Source of the DNA: Prevotella sp. CAG:1058
GTDB taxonomy: Bacteria; Bacteroidota; Bacteroidia; Bacteroidales; Bacteroidaceae
Length of the DNA: 15,200 nucleotides
Direction: 5' to 3'
Assembly (NCBI GenBank): GCA_000433175.1
Contig: HF986644.1
Location: 1 to 15,200, forward strand
Made by a program: the position numbers and the translations under genes. Of the stretch, positions 7,013-13,772 are shown piece after piece. The notes below the pieces were generated by a model, which was not told the origin of the DNA, did no database searches, and saw only the letters and a program-made list of their open reading frames with translations. Each line of letters begins with the position of its first letter. Positions within the stretch are counted from its first letter, which is position 1.

Positions 7013-8461
7013 TTAAAGAATGGTCTTAACAGCTTCGAGCATGCCCTTCTCCTGGATGAGGTCGAGGTCTTTCTTAACGAGAGCGTTCAAGCCCTTGATG
7101 TTGTTGAGGTCCTCACCCCAAATCTGAGTAGCTGAGAGAACGCCGTCGGTAACCTTCTGTGTGTCGCCGGTTGCCCACAACTCTTTCAGCAGATCCATGA
7201 TTTCCTGAGAGTCGTTCGGAACAATCTCCGTACCGTCAGCACGCTTGCCACCCTTGTAGTAAGTGATGATTGCAGCGAGGCCGAATACGAGTCCCTGCGG
7301 CAGTTCGCCCTTGCGCTCGAGATATGTCTTAACGCCAGGCAGGTCGCGGGTCTGGTATTTCGGGAACGAGTTAAGCATGATGCTTGTAACCTGGTGGTCT
7401 ACGAACGGGTTCATGAAGCGCTCAAGAACATCGCTTGCAAACTTCTGCAACTCGTCCTTCGGGAGGTTCAGTGTCTCCATCAACTCCTCGAACTGTACCT
7501 TGTGAATGTACTTGCCGACAACCGGATCCTTGCATGCATCGCGTACGATGTTGATACCACTCAGGAAGGCAACAGGGCTCAATACGGTGTGAGGACCGTT
7601 CAGCAATGTAACCTTACGCTCGTGGTATGGCTCCTCTGACGGAACGAACAGCACGTGCAATCCAGCCTTGTCTGCGGGGAACTCTTCTGCGATTTCTTTC
7701 GGAGCCTCGATTACCCACAAGTGGAAGATTTCAGCCTGTACGACGAGGTTGTCCTCATAGCATATCTTCTGCTGGATGTCCTTGATCTCCTTGCGCGGGA
7801 AACCGGGAACGATGCGGTCAACCAATGTGGCGTAAACGCCGCAGCACTCTGTAAACCATTTCTTAAAGTCTTCTCCAAGGTTCCACAATTCGATGTATTT
7901 GTAGATGCAGTCCTTAAGAACGTGTCCGTTCAAGAAGATAAGCTCGCAGGGGAAGATGATGAGACCTTTGGTCGGGTCGCCGTTGAAGGTCTGGTAGCGG
8001 CGGTAGAGCAGCTGTACGAGCTTGCCCGGATACGAACTTGCCGGAGCGTCGTCGAGTTTACAGCTCGGGTCGAATGCGATACCAGCCTCAGTCGTGTTTG
8101 AGATTACGAAACGTATTTCAGGCTGGTCGGCAAGAGCCATGAAAGCCTGGTTCTGTGAATATGGGTTGAGCGCACGGCTTACAACGTCGATACGTGTCAG
8201 GCTGTTTACGGGTTTGCCTTCTTCAAGACCTTGCAGGTTTACGTGGTAGAGGCAGTCCTGACCGTTGAGCCAGTCAATCATACCGTTTGCGAGAGGCTGA
8301 ACGATTACAACTGAACCGTTGAAGTCTGTTTTTTGGTTCATGTTGTAGATAATCCAATCTACAAACGCACGGAGGAAGTTGCCTTCGCCAAACTGAATGA
8401 CTTTCTCGGGCATTACGCTCTTGGGCGCAGTCCTTTTGTTAAGAGCTTGTAATTTTTTCAT
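7013..8461 (-). CDS. uxaB: Tagaturonate reductase (altronate oxidoreductase)
   Basis: Reduces D-tagaturonate to D-altronate with NADH in galacturonate catabolism; a member of the long-chain polyol-specific (mannitol) dehydrogenase family. The 482-residue protein aligns along its length with what I know of E. coli UxaB: the nucleotide-binding start VIQFGEGNFLRAFVDW (21-36), RFVISNTTEAGI (117-128), LVDRIVPGFPR (213-223), the catalytic K-x4-N-x2-H pattern at Lys283, Asn288 and His291, and a C-terminal DLDLIQEKGMLEAVK. It follows the SDR reductase and uxuA in the same direction after a 202-bp gap, and has its own putative -7 box, so it may be transcribed both with them and alone. Altronate dehydratase (UxaA), the next step, is not in the window. 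Confidence 0.95.
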   Translation of the reverse strand: MKKLQALNKRTAPKSVMPEKVIQFGEGNFLRAFVDWIIYNMNQKTDFNGSVVIVQPLANGMIDWLNGQDCLYHVNLQGLEEGKPVNSLTRIDVVSRALNPYSQNQAFMALADQPEIRFVISNTTEAGIAFDPSCKLDDAPASSYPGKLVQLLYRRYQTFNGDPTKGLIIFPCELIFLNGHVLKDCIYKYIELWNLGEDFKKWFTECCGVYATLVDRIVPGFPRKEIKDIQQKICYEDNLVVQAEIFHLWVIEAPKEIAEEFPADKAGLHVLFVPSEEPYHERKVTLLNGPHTVLSPVAFLSGINIVRDACKDPVVGKYIHKVQFEELMETLNLPKDELQKFASDVLERFMNPFVDHQVTSIMLNSFPKYQTRDLPGVKTYLERKGELPQGLVFGLAAIITYYKGGKRADGTEIVPNDSQEIMDLLKELWATGDTQKVTDGVLSATQIWGEDLNNIKGLNALVKKDLDLIQEKGMLEAVKTIL

Positions 8462-8498
8462 GATTTGTTTAATGAATTTGTTTTTCTTATATCTGATG

Positions 8499-8506
8499 CA
8501 AAGTTA
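8499..8506 (-). promoter_or_regulatory. Putative -7 box for uxaB
   Basis: On the minus strand TAACTTTG followed by CATC matches TAnnTTTG and lies 37 nt upstream of the uxaB ATG. No TTTG is seen at the -33 distance. It indicates that uxaB can be transcribed separately from the SDR gene upstream. Confidence 0.55.
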
Positions 8507-8550
8507 CACCATTATTTAATATGTTGTGCTTTTTTATTCAATGAAATTAC

Positions 8551-8646
8551 ACGTAAAGGTTTGCGTTCGCTTTTACGTAAGGATTTCATGTGGCATGCAG
8601 GATGCGTCCCGTCCATACGCCGGAGGCCGTCATGCCTGCATTGCCA
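8551..8646. repeat. Two hairpins between the SDR gene and uxaB
   Basis: Bases 8591-8601 (TGGCATGCAGG) pair with 8635-8646 through 11 bp with one bulged base. Bases 8551-8560 (ACGTAAAGGT) pair with 8569-8578 through 10 positions including two G-U pairs. On the minus strand they follow the SDR stop at once. Neither has a clear T-run, so they may be mRNA-processing or stabilising hairpins rather than full terminators. The rest of this 202-bp gap holds only the uxaB promoter. Confidence 0.5.
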
Positions 8647-8663
8647 GGAGTCTTGCACGTTTG

Positions 8664-9476
8664 TTACATTGCGTAAATATTGAATCCTCCGTCTACTACG
8701 GCAACCGTACCGGTTACGAATTTTGCGGCGTCGCTCATCAGGTAATGTATTGTTCCGCAAAGTTCTTCAGGGTCGCCCATGCGTCCGAACGGTGTCTGAT
8801 GTATTACGTCGCTTCCCCTCTGGGTGTAAGAGCCGTCAGGATTGGTCAGCAGTGTGCGGTTTTGTTCTGTGATGAAGAAGCCTGGGGCTATTGCGTTTAC
8901 GCGTATACCCTCACCGAATTTCTTAGCGCATTCAGTTGCCATGAAGGCTGTGAAATTGCTGATGCCGGCCTTTGCGGCTGCATATCCGCATACACGTGTG
9001 ATCGGGCGGAAGGCAGCCATTGACGAGAAGTTTATTATCGAGCCCTTGCCTTGCTTTACCATTGGCTTGAGGAATATCTGTGTAGGTATGACAGTTCCTG
9101 TCAGATTCAGGTTCAGTACTTTCTGGAATTCTTCGACTTTCAGGTCGAATATGTTGCCTTCTGGTGATATTACGGCTCCCGGCATGTTGCCGCCGGCGGC
9201 ATTTAACAACGTGTCGATGCGTCCGTATTTTGCGATTATGTCGTCGCAGTTCTTCTGTACCAGTTCCTCGTTCATCACGTCGGTTTTCATAAATTCGGCG
9301 GTGTAGCCCTCTTTTGCTATTTCGTCAACGATGGCCTTGCCCGTTTCCTCTTTTCTTCCGAGAATTATGACCTTGGCTCCGTTCTTTGCAAGATATTTGG
9401 CTATCGTGCGGCCGAGTACGCCGGTTCCGCCGGTTATTACTACAACGTAGTCTTTGATGTTGAAAAGTTCGTTCAT
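8664..9476 (-). CDS. SDR-type fructuronate reductase (D-mannonate oxidoreductase)
   Basis: A 270-residue classical short-chain dehydrogenase/reductase. The NAD(P)-binding TGGTGVLG is at 15-22, NAAG at 92-95, the structural Asn in NLNLTG at 122-127, catalytic Ser152 (FSSMAAF), and Tyr165-x3-Lys169 (YAAAK), followed by NAIAPGFF. The protein ends close after VDGGFNIYAM, as is normal. By context, between mannonate dehydratase and tagaturonate reductase genes, it most likely interconverts D-fructuronate and D-mannonate, the role performed in Bacillus-type pathways by an SDR protein (YjmF/UxuB) instead of the E. coli polyol-dehydrogenase-type UxuB. The specific substrate cannot be read from sequence alone; another sugar acid reductase activity is possible. 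The gene is 98 bp downstream of uxuA. Confidence 0.85.
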   Translation of the reverse strand: MNELFNIKDYVVVITGGTGVLGRTIAKYLAKNGAKVIILGRKEETGKAIVDEIAKEGYTAEFMKTDVMNEELVQKNCDDIIAKYGRIDTLLNAAGGNMPGAVISPEGNIFDLKVEEFQKVLNLNLTGTVIPTQIFLKPMVKQGKGSIINFSSMAAFRPITRVCGYAAAKAGISNFTAFMATECAKKFGEGIRVNAIAPGFFITEQNRTLLTNPDGSYTQRGSDVIHQTPFGRMGDPEELCGTIHYLMSDAAKFVTGTVAVVDGGFNIYAM

Positions 9477-9509
9477 GATAATGCTTTATTTTATTCTTCA
9501 AAATTTGCC

Positions 9510-9551
9510 TGTTGACGGCAAGGATTAATGTTGTCCGGCCTGCCGTCAACA
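9510..9551 (-). repeat. Hairpin between uxuA and the SDR gene
   Basis: Bases 9510-9520 (TGTTGACGGCA) pair perfectly with 9541-9551. On the minus strand the hairpin lies 24 nt after the uxuA stop and 34 nt before the SDR start. No strong T-run follows directly, so it may tune the relative levels of the two messages rather than end transcription. Confidence 0.55.
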
Positions 9552-9574
9552 AGCCTTTGTGCGTATATATGTAT

Positions 9575-10750
9575 TTATTTTATTCCAAGCTCCCTGTCTA
9601 CGGTAGCCAGTATGCCTTGAACCTGTCCCATTGCGAACATTCTGCCGAGGAAAGTGTAGCCGGCGTTGTATCCGCGGTCCTCGTCGCCCAGCATGTTGGG
9701 GCCGTGGTCCACGCGCATCGGCAGTTTGGGATTTACCTTTTCAAAGGTTCTTGCCAACTCTATGAGGTCGGCACGCCCGCCGAGGTGCGACGCTTCCGTG
9801 AAGTCGCCGTTGGGGAACACCTTGCATGAGCGCATGTGTACGAACCACGTGCGGTCGGCGTATTTGCGGGCCATTTCGGGCACGTTGTTGTGTGCTCCGG
9901 CCGACAGCGAACCGGCACAGAATGTAAGTCCGTTGTGCGGGTCGTCCACAGCCTTGAGGAACCATTCAATGTCCTCGTCGCACGTTACGATGCGCGGCAG
10001 GCCGAGTATGGGGAATGGTGGATCGTCAGGGTGTACGCACATGTACATGCCGTACTCGTTACAGGTTGGCATTATGGCCGAAAGGAAGTAGCGCATGTTC
10101 TCCCTCAACTGCTCTTTCGTGATGCCTTTGTAAAGGTCGAGCAGCTGGCGGAACAGTTCAACGGGGTGTTCGTCGTTCTCCGTAATGTTGCCGTTGACGA
10201 AGCCCTGTGTCTTCACGATAATGTTCTCTACAAGCTTGTGGTTGTCTGCCGGGGTCATAGTCTGCTTTAGTTTCTCCACCTCGGCCATCACCTCGGGGCT
10301 GTAGTCTTTTTCTGCGCCTTCGCGTTTCAGTATGCAGCAGTCGAAGTATGCGAACTGTGCATGGCTGAAATACAGGTTGCTCGTGCCGTCGGGGTTGGGG
10401 TGGGCCAGGTCTGTACGAGCCCAGTCGAGCACCGGCATGAAGTTGTAGCATATTGTATGCACGCCCTCGAGTCCGAGATTCTTAAGGCTTTCCTTGTAGT
10501 TTTCAATCAGCTGGTCGCGGTCTGGACCGGCGTATTTGATGCTCTCGCACACGGGCAGGCTTTCAACCACCGACCAGCGCATGCCATAGCTTTCGATATA
10601 TTCACGCAGGTCGCGGATTTTCTCGCGTGTCCATACTTCGCCGTTGGGAACGTCGTGCAGGGCAGTCACTATGCCCTCAACGCCGATCTGTTTCAGCATC
10701 GCAAGGGTGATTTTGTCGCTCTTGCCGAACCATCTCCATGTTTTTTCCAT
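9575..10750 (-). CDS. uxuA: Mannonate dehydratase
   Basis: Dehydrates D-mannonate to 2-keto-3-deoxygluconate, the last step before the shared KDG branch of glucuronate breakdown; cytoplasmic, metal-dependent, TIM-barrel (xylose isomerase-like) fold. The 391-residue protein shows the family blocks MEKTWRWFGKSDKI at the start, ICYNFMPVLDW (100-110), the metal-site region MCVHPDDPPFPILGLPRI (237-254), FCAGSLSAG with Cys278 (277-285), VHMRS (304-308) and MRVDHGPNMLGDE (345-357). Length and ends are those of the family. It is the first of three minus-strand uronate genes. No TAnnTTTG box is visible in the 110 bp upstream; that gap instead holds an inverted repeat with two alternative pairings. Confidence 0.96.
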   Translation of the reverse strand: MEKTWRWFGKSDKITLAMLKQIGVEGIVTALHDVPNGEVWTREKIRDLREYIESYGMRWSVVESLPVCESIKYAGPDRDQLIENYKESLKNLGLEGVHTICYNFMPVLDWARTDLAHPNPDGTSNLYFSHAQFAYFDCCILKREGAEKDYSPEVMAEVEKLKQTMTPADNHKLVENIIVKTQGFVNGNITENDEHPVELFRQLLDLYKGITKEQLRENMRYFLSAIMPTCNEYGMYMCVHPDDPPFPILGLPRIVTCDEDIEWFLKAVDDPHNGLTFCAGSLSAGAHNNVPEMARKYADRTWFVHMRSCKVFPNGDFTEASHLGGRADLIELARTFEKVNPKLPMRVDHGPNMLGDEDRGYNAGYTFLGRMFAMGQVQGILATVDRELGIK

Positions 10751-10785
10751 AATATGTTTTTAGTTAGTAGTTCTTTTTATTTGGT

Positions 10786-10838
10786 AGGCAAGCAGACAAT
10801 TAACGAACTGACAAGGTGGATTTCCTTGTCTCTTGCCT
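10786..10838 (-). promoter_or_regulatory. Alternative hairpins upstream of uxuA
   Basis: Two pairings share one arm. The long form pairs 10786-10799 with 10826-10838 (13 bp, one bulged base). The short form pairs 10810-10816 (GACAAGG) with 10824-10830 (7-nt loop). Because 10826-10830 takes part in both, only one can form at a time. The region lies between the rlmH stop and the uxuA start, so it may be the rlmH 3' end, a regulatory leader of uxuA, or both. No U-tract follows on the minus strand. Confidence 0.45.
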
Positions 10839-10860
10839 GTTTGCTTCTTGCAAACTTCGC

Positions 10861-11331
10861 TTATTCGTGGTGGTAAGGCTCGTTCTTGATGATGGTGCAT
10901 GCACGGTAGATTTGTTCCGTGAACACAAGTCTCACCATCTGGTGGGAGAACGTCATGCGCGACAATGACAACTTGAAGTCGGCGCGCGCATACACTGCCT
11001 CGGAAAAACCATAAGGGCCACCGATGACAAACGTGACGTTGCGCCCCGTCAGTTGTTTGTTTTCAAGCCACGCCGCAAGCTCGATGCTACGCATTTCCTT
11101 GCCACGTTCGTCAAGCAGCACCACGAGACTCTTGTCTTCGATGCTTTTCAATATAAGTTCGCCCTCTTTCTCCTTCTGCTGTTTTTTGCTCAGGCTTTTG
11201 CTGTTTTTCAAGTCAGGTATCACCTTTATATCAAAAGGTGTATAATGACTGATGCGCTTGGCGTAGTCGTCAATGGCCTCGGCGTACAGCTTTCCGTCGG
11301 TTTTGCCGACAAGTATGAGGGTCAGTTTCAT
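10861..11331 (-). CDS. rlmH: 23S rRNA pseudouridine(1915)-N3 methyltransferase
   Basis: Methylates N3 of pseudouridine 1915 in helix 69 of 23S rRNA on assembled ribosomes, using S-adenosylmethionine. The 156-residue protein is a complete SPOUT methyltransferase: the N-terminal strand MKLTLILVGK, the YAKRISHYTPF segment, LVVLLDERGKEMRS, the SAM-binding knot with FVIGGPYGFSE (101-111), and the highly conserved C-terminus LSLSRMTFSHQMVRLVFTEQ ending in IYRACTIIKNEPYHHE. Nothing is missing. It lies 110 bp after the DUF4491 gene and 110 bp before uxuA, in the same direction, and may share the DUF4491 promoter. Confidence 0.97.
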   Translation of the reverse strand: MKLTLILVGKTDGKLYAEAIDDYAKRISHYTPFDIKVIPDLKNSKSLSKKQQKEKEGELILKSIEDKSLVVLLDERGKEMRSIELAAWLENKQLTGRNVTFVIGGPYGFSEAVYARADFKLSLSRMTFSHQMVRLVFTEQIYRACTIIKNEPYHHE

Positions 11332-11441
11332 AGGTTTGCGGTTATGCGATTTTACGGTTATTCGGTTCTACGGTTGGCGTATTTGTGATTTTTAGCATGT
11401 TGTCACCGTTATACCCCAAGGCCTTATAACCTAAAACCGTA

Positions 11442-11744
11442 TTAAACATAATCTTCTTTTCGTTTCGGGTTCATCGGGAACCAGCCCTTTTTCACCCTGT
11501 CACGCTGCTCGAACAGCTCCTTGATTGACCACAATGCCGATGCGCCGATTACGCCCAAGACGGCCGACATCAAGGCGTTGGCCACGAACAGTGCGGCCAC
11601 GATGCATGCAACTCCACCTACGAGGAACACCCACCAGTAGCGCGTGCCCGTATGGTATTCGGTTTTCACCACGATGGGGTGGAACAGGCCGATGACCAAA
11701 AAGCATGCCGCGGCGATGATAATTCCCGTGAAATATAATTCCAT
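11442..11744 (-). CDS. DUF4491 small membrane protein
   Basis: A 100-residue integral membrane protein with about three hydrophobic helices: residues 5-23 (FTGIIIAAACFLVIGLFHP), 36-55 and 57-75. It ends in a basic, soluble tail (EQRDRVKKGWFPMNPKRKEDYV). It resembles the DUF4491 family of Bacteroidetes and Firmicutes; the motif HPIVVKTEYHTG followed by YWW is characteristic in my recollection. The function is unknown. A full -33/-7 promoter stands directly upstream, and rlmH follows in the same direction, so the pair may form a transcript. Confidence 0.85.
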   Translation of the reverse strand: MELYFTGIIIAAACFLVIGLFHPIVVKTEYHTGTRYWWVFLVGGVACIVAALFVANALMSAVLGVIGASALWSIKELFEQRDRVKKGWFPMNPKRKEDYV

Positions 11745-11774
11745 CTTATGTTTTTATATTGTCCTTACGGTATG

Positions 11775-11805
11775 CAAAGATAACTAATTTTGCATGATTT
11801 TCAAA
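11775..11805 (-). promoter_or_regulatory. Promoter for the DUF4491-rlmH unit
   Basis: On the minus strand TTTG (11802-11805) and TATCTTTG (11775-11782) are separated by 19 nt, an exact fit to the Bacteroidota promoter consensus. The -7 box ends 30 nt upstream of the DUF4491 ATG. Confidence 0.75.
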
Positions 11806-11904
11806 ATAAATCAGCTTGTTATGGTAGTTAAAGTAGTTAAACTGTAATTGGCCGCTCAGATGAAAAGCAATTTTTTGCGTTGCCAATGAAAATAATCACG
11901 CCAG

Positions 11905-11938
11905 CGACAAGTTTTGTCGTTGTGACTTCTTACATTTG
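11905..11938 (+). promoter_or_regulatory. Putative promoter region of the WYL regulator
   Basis: TACATTTG at 11931-11938 matches the -7 consensus and would give a leader of roughly 85 nt before the WYL ATG at 12031. CGACAA at 11905-11910 and TTGTCG at 11914-11919 form a small inverted repeat close to the -33 position, possibly an operator. No canonical TTTG lies at the right distance. The remaining 11806-12030 sequence shows no gene. Confidence 0.4.
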
Positions 11939-12030
11939 CAAAAGACAAGCGGCATTCGGCAATTTGCAGGAAGCTTGCATTGAGCCCGTTCGCGTTTTCT
12001 TTGCAAGACAAACATAAAACACGTAAAGGC

Positions 12031-12945
12031 ATGAGCAGACAGATTGACGGAATAAGGAGGATGCTCCTAATATTAAATAAGGTGAGGCATGGCGGCAGGT
12101 TCGTGCCAAAGGATGAACTCTTGGATTATGTAAACGAGCGCATGGACGAATTGTATGAAGCTCCGCAGGTAAGCCAGCGCACCCTGGAGCGTGACATAGC
12201 CGACATTGCCAGCCTGTTTTTCGTTGAAATCAGGTTTGACCGAACGCGGCAAGGGTATTTCGCCAACGAGGACTACATGGAGTATGACGAGCGGATAAGC
12301 GAACTGATGATGAATTTCGACCTGCTCAACGCCCTCGGCGACGACAATAACCTGTCAACCTTTGTTTTGGCCGAACATCACCGCCCGGCGTACAGCGAAT
12401 GGACGATGCCGCTCGTAAAGGCCATCCGCGACCGCCGCCCGGTAGCGTTCAGCTATGTGGACTATCGAAACGACTGTGCTGAAAAACAGTTTAGCGTGTG
12501 TCCGCACTACCTGAAGGAATCAAACCGCCGCTGGTATCTTCTGGCTTACGACGGCGAGGTGATGAAAACGTTCGGCATAGACCGCATACGCAGTCTGCAG
12601 GTTGACGTTTCACGTACGTTCAAGCGGCATACCGACATCAACGTAGCCGAACTGTTTAAAGATTGTTACGGCTTGTGGAACGACCCTTCGATGCCGGTCG
12701 AGGACATCGAGCTGCGTTATGACGCCCTTGACGGGCGGTTTGTCAAGTCAGACCCCATCCACCATTCGCAACGCATACTTGCCGACACGCCCGACGAATT
12801 GCGCATAGCCTTGCGCCTACGCATTACCAACGACTTCGTGATGGAGCTGCTTTCGCGCAGCCGTTCGCTTGAAGTCGTCAAGCCGCAGCACCTGCGCGAG
12901 CGTGTCCGCAAGGTTTACGAGGAGGCCTTGAAGCGCAATGCGTGA
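12031..12945 (+). CDS. WYL-domain transcriptional regulator
   Basis: A 304-residue regulator. The N-terminal part (about 1-75) is a winged helix-turn-helix with the recognition region VSQRTLERDIADIASLF. The WYL domain spans about 125-192, with the name-giving residues Trp168-Tyr169-Leu170 in NRRWYLLAYD and the conserved FGIDRIRSL. The C-terminal WCX-like extension runs 225-300 and ends LREVRKVYEE-like. WYL domains sense nucleic acid or nucleotide ligands and often control defence or DNA-damage genes; whether it acts on the cassette 550 bp downstream is not known. An in-frame TTG at 11980 would extend it by 17 residues, but MSRQIDGIRRML is the typical start. The gene is clearly more G/C-rich than the cassette that follows. 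Confidence 0.9.
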   Translation: MSRQIDGIRRMLLILNKVRHGGRFVPKDELLDYVNERMDELYEAPQVSQRTLERDIADIASLFFVEIRFDRTRQGYFANEDYMEYDERISELMMNFDLLNALGDDNNLSTFVLAEHHRPAYSEWTMPLVKAIRDRRPVAFSYVDYRNDCAEKQFSVCPHYLKESNRRWYLLAYDGEVMKTFGIDRIRSLQVDVSRTFKRHTDINVAELFKDCYGLWNDPSMPVEDIELRYDALDGRFVKSDPIHHSQRILADTPDELRIALRLRITNDFVMELLSRSRSLEVVKPQHLRERVRKVYEEALKRNA

Positions 12946-12981
12946 CGGCTGTTTATGCCATGTGTGAATGCATGTTCCGCC

Positions 12982-13079
12982 ATGCCATTCACGATAGGCG
13001 GCATTTTGCAGCGTAAAAGGGCACAAACGACAGCGCGAAAGGGCATCTTTTGCAACGCGAAAGACCGTATGTCGCAAAC
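12982..13079. repeat. 22-nt phased intergenic repeat array (copy B)
   Basis: Blocks of 22 nt start at 12982, 13004, 13026 and 13048, with a partial block at 13070. They share the unit seen at 33-134: TTTTGCA, two variable bases, then GCGAAAGRC or GCGTAAAAGGGC. The block at 12982 is the most degenerate yet still matches copy A block 77 in most positions. The array lies between the WYL stop and the cassette promoter, in a stretch (12946-13163) with no gene. Confidence 0.7.
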
Positions 13080-13163
13080 TTGTTGATAATCAGAGTCTTG
13101 CAAGATGCTGTGAGCCTAAAAGTTAAACCTTCGCAAAACATTATATAAAAAACAATCCCACAA

Positions 13164-13195
13164 TTTGTCATTATGGTAAAATATTCCTATATTTG
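13164..13195 (+). promoter_or_regulatory. Cassette promoter, textbook Bacteroidota type
   Basis: TTTG at 13164-13167 and TATATTTG at 13188-13195 are separated by 20 nt, an exact match to the -33/-7 consensus. Transcription should start near 13202, just before a GC-rich hairpin. This is the best promoter in the window and should drive the leader and the downstream cassette. Confidence 0.85.
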
Positions 13196-13201
13196 CACCA
13201 T

Positions 13202-13493
13202 ACGCCCGACGCTTCGGGCAAGACATATCGGTGAAAGTGTCATGCTTTCGTCCCCTCATGGAAATCTGGTACATTTCGAATTGGACGGGGATGCAGCTTC
13301 GACGCTCACTGCTTGGTATTCTCATGCGGCAACTTGCTGCGGGGAATATATAAGTGTGGGGTTGTTGTTTGTAACGTCCAAAGGTTTTACCAGAGCCTCC
13401 ATGAGATTGCAAGCACAGGCTCCACACTTTCCGTTTACTAACCCAGCCAACCTTAACCGGAGCCTACGGAAGGCGAAAAACAATTTTTAATCT
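13202..13493 (+). ncRNA. Putative structured leader RNA of the cassette
   Basis: About 290 nt between the promoter and the first cassette ATG. A 6-bp GC hairpin with a 4-nt loop (13204-13209 with 13214-13219) stands at the 5' end. A domain is closed by AAGTGTGG at 13352-13359 with CCACACTT at 13422-13429, and AGCCT at 13394-13398 pairs with AGGCT at 13417-13421 inside it. A 3' hairpin follows: 13451-13454 and 13457-13459 with 13467-13473, 2-nt bulge. Its 7-nt loop repeats GAGCCT. No match to a named RNA family is claimed. An open frame of 105 codons crosses the region, but its ATG (13173) lies upstream of the -7 box and so is not on this transcript; a 29-codon internal frame (13401-13490) ending just before the cassette start remains possible as a leader peptide. 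Confidence 0.5.
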
Positions 13494-13760
13494 ATGGAAT
13501 GGAATGAATTAAAAAAGAGAGTTGCTGATGAATATGGTAGACGGCAACTGAAGTCGGATGTGCGTTACAGGGCGTTGGACAAGATTGGAGACTACCTGAA
13601 AGCATGCCATAAAAATGTTATTACAGATGTAAGCGCATTGATGAATATTGACCGAGATGCCCTGAAAGAGGCTTATCGTAATCATAAGCCAAGCAAAAAA
13701 CTAAGCGGTGCGGAGAGTAGTGCAATCAATGAGATTTACAACCAGCTAAGAATGTTATAA
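13494..13760 (+). CDS. Small helical protein, cassette gene 1
   Basis: An unrecognised 88-residue protein, highly charged and predicted helical throughout. The N-terminal half (MEWNELKKRVADEYG through YLKACHKN) reads as two amphipathic helices. The second half, VSALMNIDRDALKEAYRNHK and KKLSGAESSAINEIYNQL, is conserved in a shorter homologue at 14351-14500, with 19 identities over about 42 aligned positions by eye. There is no signal peptide and no membrane helix. It could be a nuclease partner, an inhibitor or a DNA-binding accessory protein; none of these is shown. It starts right behind the structured leader and is 12 bp upstream of the GIY-YIG gene, with lower G/C content than the WYL gene before it. 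Confidence 0.7.
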   Translation: MEWNELKKRVADEYGRRQLKSDVRYRALDKIGDYLKACHKNVITDVSALMNIDRDALKEAYRNHKPSKKLSGAESSAINEIYNQLRML

Positions 13761-13772
13761 AAACACTTTACG

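Noticed and set aside
13173..13490. 105-codon open frame across the cassette leader
   Set aside because: Its ATG lies upstream of the consensus -7 box, so the transcript from this promoter would not contain it, and the composition is not protein-like. A shorter internal frame from 13401 is left open as a leader peptide.
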